A stretch of DNA of 9,859 nt, from positions 1 through 9,859 of the forward strand of contig USPO01000040.1 in the NCBI GenBank assembly GCA_900556575.1, written 5' to 3'. The notes under the pieces were generated by a model. That model was not told the DNA's origin. It saw only the letters and a program-made list of their open reading frames with translations, and ran no database searches. A program made the position numbers and the translations under genes. How positions within the stretch are numbered: the stretch's first letter is position 1; the number at the start of each line of letters is the position of its first letter. Shown here piece after piece: positions 6,327 through 9,859 of this stretch. The DNA is from an uncultured Eubacteriales bacterium. GTDB lineage: Bacteria > Bacillota > Clostridia > UBA1381.

Positions 6327-7685
6327 TTAACCAATCTTCTCGTTGTTTAATATGATGTTTTTACAATTAACAGTTTCCGAAACCTTATCTCCGCCAACTG
6401 CATTTATACCTGAAAGGCGAATGTCCTCTGACTCTTCTACCTTTACGGCAGAACCGTTCAATACCTTGATTGAAACATTGTCAAATACAACATCCTTGCA
6501 GAAGCAACAGTAAAGACCTGTTCCCGCTGTTTTCTTAATGTGCCATGCCATGATAGGCTTATCCTTAATCTCTGTTTCCGACTCTACCATTTCAACCGAA
6601 TAATTGCTTATTCTCAAACCCTCAACAGGTGATTCCGGAATACCGTAAATAAATCCGGCTGATGCGGTTGCCTTTGTTGCACGAACATTTGAAATTATAA
6701 TATTTTTCATTACCGGAGTATCGTCTGAAACAGGAAGCTTTTCAAGGCTGAATAATGACATATCATCCGGATCTGTTCCTCCGCACTGATAGTATCCGTT
6801 TACAGTGATAGGCGCAAATACGTTTGTCATCATGATATTGTTAATCAAAATATCCTCAACACAGCCGCCTCTCTTACGTCTTGTCTTAATTCTGATACCT
6901 CTGTCCGTGCCGTTGAATACACAGTTTGAAATTGTAACATTCTTAACTCCGCCGCTCATCTCCGAGCCGATAACAACACCGCCATGACCGTTAAGCATAG
7001 TACAGTTTGTAACAACTATATTCTCACACGGATACTGCTTCTGAAGCAGGTCATCTTCTGTACCCGACTTTAATGTAAGACAGTCATCACCAACATCAAC
7101 TGTACAATTTGAAATATGTACTCCCGAACAGCTTTCTGGATTAATACCGTCTGTATTCGGTGAATCCCACGGGTTTCTTATTGTGATACCATCAATCGTA
7201 ACATTCTTGCAGCATACCGGATGAACAGTCCACATAGGCGAATTTTTAATCGTAATTCCTGCAAGTCTTACATTATCACATAAAATAGGCTGAAACATTC
7301 TTGGTCTGTGCTGATTGGCTTTGTCCGGCCACCAGTTATATCCGCGTCCGTCAATTGTTCCTCTGCCCTCAACCGTTACATTTTCAGCTCTCAATGCATA
7401 AATCATTCCGGCATGACCTTCTCTTGTATATCCTTCCACAATTTTCTCGGTTATCATAGGATAATCCGCCTTATCCTCACTTCCGAGAATTAATGCACCC
7501 GATTCAAGATAAAGAGTCATATTGCTCTTTAATTCGATAGAACCTGAAACGTAAGTTCCGGCAGGGAAATAAATTGTACCTCCGCCGTTAGCCTCCGCCA
7601 TTGCAACTACATCCGCAATTGCCTTGGTATTATTGGTGACACCATCATTGTATACACCATATCGTGTTACGTCATATATTGCCAT
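6327..7685 (-). CDS. GH28 family polygalacturonase-type hydrolase, cytoplasmic
   Basis: Glycoside hydrolase family 28 right-handed beta-helix enzyme that hydrolyses alpha-1,4 galacturonic acid linkages. Counting from the chosen ATG (452 residues), all catalytic signatures are present: S-P-N-T-D-G (Asp179), G-D-D-C (Asp200, Asp201), G-H-G-G (His234), and R-I-K (Arg265, Lys267). The 21-residue gap between the first two Asp sites equals that of Aspergillus endopolygalacturonase II as I recall it. The N-terminus Y-D-V-T-R-Y-G-V-Y-N-D-G and the segments G-G-G-T-I-Y-F-P-A-G and I-D-G-R-G are typical of bacterial GH28. There is no signal peptide, so it probably acts on imported oligogalacturonides, perhaps as an exo-enzyme; this is inference. 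An alternative ATG at 7715 would add ten residues (M-P-L-F-Q-T-A-L-F-V), but the nearest AGGAG is 17 nt from it and the family fold begins at the second Met. It is the first gene of the operon, 54 nt before uxaB. Confidence 0.9.
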   Translation of the reverse strand: MAIYDVTRYGVYNDGVTNNTKAIADVVAMAEANGGGTIYFPAGTYVSGSIELKSNMTLYLESGALILGSEDKADYPMITEKIVEGYTREGHAGMIYALRAENVTVEGRGTIDGRGYNWWPDKANQHRPRMFQPILCDNVRLAGITIKNSPMWTVHPVCCKNVTIDGITIRNPWDSPNTDGINPESCSGVHISNCTVDVGDDCLTLKSGTEDDLLQKQYPCENIVVTNCTMLNGHGGVVIGSEMSGGVKNVTISNCVFNGTDRGIRIKTRRKRGGCVEDILINNIMMTNVFAPITVNGYYQCGGTDPDDMSLFSLEKLPVSDDTPVMKNIIISNVRATKATASAGFIYGIPESPVEGLRISNYSVEMVESETEIKDKPIMAWHIKKTAGTGLYCCFCKDVVFDNVSIKVLNGSAVKVEESEDIRLSGINAVGGDKVSETVNCKNIILNNEKIG

Positions 7686-7695
7686 AACAAACAAC

Positions 7696-7737
7696 GCTGT
7701 CTGAAATAAGGGCATAAACTGCCGGACAGCTACTCCT
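7696..7737 (-). promoter_or_regulatory. GH28 translation-start region: distant Shine-Dalgarno and hairpin
   Basis: AGGAG (7733-7737) is the only good Shine-Dalgarno ahead of the GH28 gene. It is 17 nt from the ATG at 7715 and 47 nt from the ATG at 7685. Between it and the second ATG lies a perfect 6-bp inverted repeat, GCTGTC/GACAGC (7696-7701 with 7725-7730). If this stem forms, the Shine-Dalgarno and the ATG at 7685 would be about 10 unpaired bases apart. The first ATG would sit inside the loop, which also contains a short GGCA/TGCC pairing. The sequence is seen directly; the start-selection model is inference. Confidence 0.45.
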
Positions 7738-7752
7738 CTCTAATCTTTCTCG

Positions 7753-7827
7753 ATACCGTATACACCCTGTATTTCCTCAGAGACGGCATTTTTCCCCGAT
7801 TTTATACCGTCGAAACAGTATAAAATC
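7753..7827 (-). promoter_or_regulatory. Structured leader of the pectin operon, or operator palindrome
   Basis: Two hairpins can form in the operon leader. The upstream one pairs 7798-7810 with 7815-7827: ten perfect pairs plus one G/U and two more pairs, closed on the minus-strand RNA by a UUCG loop. The downstream one pairs ATGCCGT (7783-7789) with ACGGTAT (7753-7759) and encloses a small ATACA-GGG-TGTAT hairpin. The same ACGGTAT heptamer also forms part of the first hairpin's 3' arm (7804-7810), so ATGCCGT could pair with either copy. No T-run follows, so this is not a plain terminator. It could be an RNA switch-like leader, or the long palindrome could be a DNA operator for a repressor just downstream of the promoter. 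Confidence 0.5.
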
Positions 7828-7851
7828 ACATACATTATCATCATTACATAC

Positions 7852-7880
7852 ATTCTACCACAATTAATTTGATTTGTAAA
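7852..7880 (-). promoter_or_regulatory. Sigma-A type promoter for the pectin operon
   Basis: On the minus strand TTTACA (7875-7880) and TAGAAT (7852-7857) are separated by exactly 17 bases. Each differs from the TTGACA/TATAAT consensus at one position. A transcription start near 7845 is expected, giving a leader of about 160 nt before the GH28 ATG at 7685. This is the best promoter match in the gap, and no comparably good one was found between the five operon genes. Confidence 0.65.
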
Positions 7881-8094
7881 TATCAATTCAATTAAAGGAT
7901 AAATATTCGTTTTTTCTTTAATGTAATTATGACTTTTTGGAATAAATCGATAAAAGTATAAGGATAAATTCAGCTAAATTCATAATGGCAAATTATATAC
8001 CCAATTATATTATACATCATTTATTACCCTAATTTCTATTCATATCTTCCTATTTTTAATGCAAAAACATATATTTTATCTCATAATAGAATAA
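7881..8094 (-). other. AT-rich upstream region with a direct repeat
   Basis: No open reading frame with a ribosome binding site was seen in this very AT-rich stretch. A 10-base direct repeat AAGGATAAAT occurs at 7895-7904 and 7960-7969, 65 bases apart and both upstream of the promoter's -35 box. The first copy ends 15 bases from that box. The position would suit an activator such as an AraC-type protein, but chance repetition in AT-rich DNA is a real alternative. Several TATAAT-like hexamers occur without good -35 partners. Confidence 0.3.
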
Positions 8095-8129
8095 GAAGCT
8101 GATACAAAACCTTGTTCTGCATCAGCTCC
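8095..8129 (-). terminator. Probable terminator of the SLH-protein gene
   Basis: A hairpin 6 nt after the stop codon pairs 8097-8103 (AGCTGAT) with 8121-8127 (ATCAGCT). It continues inward with further pairs around mismatches to a CTT loop at 8111-8113. The minus-strand sequence that follows is T-rich (TTCTTATTCTATT) but has no uninterrupted T-run, so termination may be partial. It separates the surface-protein gene from the pectin operon. Confidence 0.6.
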
Positions 8130-8135
8130 TCAATA

Positions 8136-9859
8136 TTATTTAATTATTCTGTAAAGAACAACTGCTGTCTGTGCTCTTGTTGCTGTATCTGTCGGATTAA
8201 AGCTTCCGTTTTCATCACCTGTCAGATAGCCTGCCGCTGCCATGCTGCCTACAGCTGATTTTGCATAATCGGAAATCTTATCTCCGTCATTAAACGATGA
8301 ACTGCCTTCTCCCAAAGTCTTTCCGACTGCGTTTAAGGCTCTTGTGCACATTACAGCCATATCCTGTCTTGTAATTGATTCACCTACACCAAAGCTGCCG
8401 TCATCCTTACCCGAAACAATTCCCAATGCCGCTGCTGCATTGATATACGGTGTAAACCATTCATCTTCGGGAACGTCACTGAAGCTTACACTTGACTCTG
8501 CATTTGTATCAAGTCCCAATGCTCCTACAAGCATCTTTACAAACTGCTCTCTTGTTACACTTCTTTCAGGTGCAAAGAAACCGTTTCCATAACCCGAAAT
8601 GACATTCTTATTATATAGTGCCTCAATAGCTTCTTTTGCCCATGAAACACCCTCAATGTCATTGAATATCATCTTACTTGTATCTTCCGGTGTATATGCA
8701 TCTGTTCCAAACTTTTCATTATCATTTGTTACAGTACCCGGTACAATTAACGGTCTGCTGCTGCCGCCGCCACCGCCTCCGGAGCCACCCGAGCCGCCGG
8801 ATGAGCTGTTTGTTCCCTTTAGATAAATCGAGAACTGTTTTGTTACCTTTGCTGTTCCAAACTCTGCTGTTGCTGTTAAAACAACAGTTCTTGAACTTGA
8901 TGGAATTGTTACTTTTCCGGTATTCGTATTAATATAGCTTGAATCACTCGAAGACCATGTAATATTAGAACCGTTTACTGTACCAACCGAAGGTAAGTCA
9001 ATTGTCTTTGATGACGAAATTGTCATGCCTGAACTTATTGATGTAATCGCATTCAAATCCGCCCTTGCCTTACTTTCATCTGTTGTTTCTTCCGAATTAT
9101 TTTCCGGATAAACCATTATATCAAAGCTCTTCGAATATGCTTTGTCATCTACTTCCATTGAACCTGTCAATGTTACCTTTATTCCAGATGCCGGAACCTT
9201 ATCTCCCGGATTTGCAACAACTACTGTTACATAGTTTGTTCCCTTATCCTTATAAGCTTTTATCTGCTCTTCTGTATATCCGAACTTTGATAATTCCTCA
9301 ACCGCAAGAGACCTTGTATCTACTGAAAGTGCATCCGAATTTGATGACTTCCACGTATACTTGCTGCCGGCTAATCCATCTGTACCATTATAAGGGAGTA
9401 AATACTCCTTATTCATAGTGTACATTCCATTCTCGTCCTTCGGAATGTTAAGCTCCAATGCTTCCCAATAACCATCTGCATAGTCATCTGTAATATTTTC
9501 AACTGCTATATTATCTATAAGGTATGAACCGCCGCTATAGCTTCTATCCATTGTAAACTCAATAGTTGCAATGAAATCAGATGAATTTCTGAACTTCATA
9601 TTCGTTCCTACCTGCATACCGTCAAAATATAAATCCCAAAGTCCTGTTGATGAGTTTGCAACAAACGTTGCTGTCACCCATTTTTTAGCCGGTACAAGAT
9701 AACCGTTGCCTGCCGATGTTTTCATAAAATCGACATCTTCTTCACCGTTAAGTGCTCTCAAAACACCGCCTGCCTCATAGCCTAATGTTGTATTTAGCTT
9801 TGAAGCATTATTTAGTGTTACACGACACATTTTATCCGGCTTTGAAGTTCCGAGTCCTA
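8136..9859 (-). CDS. SLH-anchored surface protein with Ig-like domain, 3' part (5' end outside window)
   Basis: The frame is open to the right edge, adding nine residues (G-L-G-T-S-K-P-D-K) before the first in-window ATG at 9830, so the gene starts beyond the window. Counting from that Met: residues 1-115 look like a beta-jellyroll of LamG/concanavalin type (W-x-L-Y-F-D-G; L-I-D-N-I-A-V). Residues about 120-245 form a region rich in beta strands with an S-x-Y-T-W-K-S-S-N motif. Residues 250-338 are an 'atrophied' bacterial Ig domain (N-I-T-W-S-S-S; G-K-V-T-I-P; V-V-L-T-A-T). A Gly/Ser linker (about 341-359) leads to three SLH repeats (about 388-440, 449-503, 512-564), which bind cell-wall polymers and hold the protein on the cell surface. 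The missing N-terminus should carry a signal peptide and possibly a catalytic domain. A pectate lyase or similar would suit the neighbouring operon, but nothing in the window shows it. A probable terminator follows. Confidence 0.85.
   Translation of the reverse strand, partial: GLGTSKPDKMCRVTLNNASKLNTTLGYEAGGVLRALNGEEDVDFMKTSAGNGYLVPAKKWVTATFVANSSTGLWDLYFDGMQVGTNMKFRNSSDFIATIEFTMDRSYSGGSYLIDNIAVENITDDYADGYWEALELNIPKDENGMYTMNKEYLLPYNGTDGLAGSKYTWKSSNSDALSVDTRSLAVEELSKFGYTEEQIKAYKDKGTNYVTVVVANPGDKVPASGIKVTLTGSMEVDDKAYSKSFDIMVYPENNSEETTDESKARADLNAITSISSGMTISSSKTIDLPSVGTVNGSNITWSSSDSSYINTNTGKVTIPSSSRTVVLTATAEFGTAKVTKQFSIYLKGTNSSSGGSGGSGGGGGGSSRPLIVPGTVTNDNEKFGTDAYTPEDTSKMIFNDIEGVSWAKEAIEALYNKNVISGYGNGFFAPERSVTREQFVKMLVGALGLDTNAESSVSFSDVPEDEWFTPYINAAAALGIVSGKDDGSFGVGESITRQDMAVMCTRALNAVGKTLGEGSSSFNDGDKISDYAKSAVGSMAAAGYLTGDENGSFNPTDTATRAQTAVVLYRIIK

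Noticed and set aside
7741..8094. A small protein gene in the gap before the operon
   Set aside because: On both strands the open frames are only a few codons long or lack a Shine-Dalgarno, and the base composition is that of AT-rich non-coding DNA.
8757..8815. Low-complexity GC-rich repeat as an independent genetic element
   Set aside because: It is fully explained as codons for the glycine/serine linker before the SLH domains.
8599..8932. Plus-strand proline- and leucine-rich frames opposite the SLH gene
   Set aside because: They are antisense shadows of the Gly/Ser linker and Ig region. They have no ribosome binding site or recognisable domain.

Overview
The window looks like part of a chromosome from an anaerobic plant-polysaccharide-degrading Firmicute of class Clostridia, most likely Lachnospiraceae-like. 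The clues are low-to-moderate GC, frequent ATA, AGA and GAA codons, strong AGGAGG-type ribosome binding sites, a surface protein with three SLH domains plus an 'atrophied' bacterial Ig domain, and a compact uronate/pectin gene set. The genus cannot be fixed from sequence alone. No mobile element, CRISPR array, tRNA or rRNA was seen.

Layout. (1) At the left edge is the 3' part of a plus-strand gene for a degenerate GGDEF-domain signalling protein, possibly carrying a frameshift. It ends at a strong hairpin that serves as a bidirectional terminator. (2) From about 7.7 kb back to 0.6 kb, five minus-strand genes form one apparent operon. In transcription order they are a GH28 polygalacturonase-type hydrolase, uxaB (tagaturonate reductase), uxaA (altronate dehydratase), a GH43 glycosidase and a GH105 unsaturated uronyl hydrolase. 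(3) A 450-base AT-rich gap (7686-8135) holds a good sigma-A promoter for the operon and a leader RNA with strong, partly competing hairpins. (4) At the right edge is the 3' part of a minus-strand gene for a large SLH-anchored surface protein. Its N-terminal, possibly catalytic, part lies outside the window.

How the genes fit together. No N-terminal signal peptide is evident on the five operon proteins, so they probably act in the cytoplasm on imported oligogalacturonides. GH28 would release galacturonate from saturated oligomers. GH105 would remove the 4,5-unsaturated residue left by pectate/rhamnogalacturonan lyases. GH43 would trim arabinose or xylose side groups. Galacturonate, after isomerisation by UxaC (not in the window), is reduced by UxaB to altronate and dehydrated by UxaA to 2-keto-3-deoxygluconate. 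Transporter, uxaC, kdgK/kdgA and a dedicated regulator are not present here. The SLH protein is a plausible cell-surface partner, but its catalytic identity is not visible.

The biochemistry is of known type. The less ordinary signals are non-coding: the operon leader with alternative pairings, a distant Shine-Dalgarno that a hairpin could bring close to the GH28 start, and a large structured element between uxaB and uxaA.
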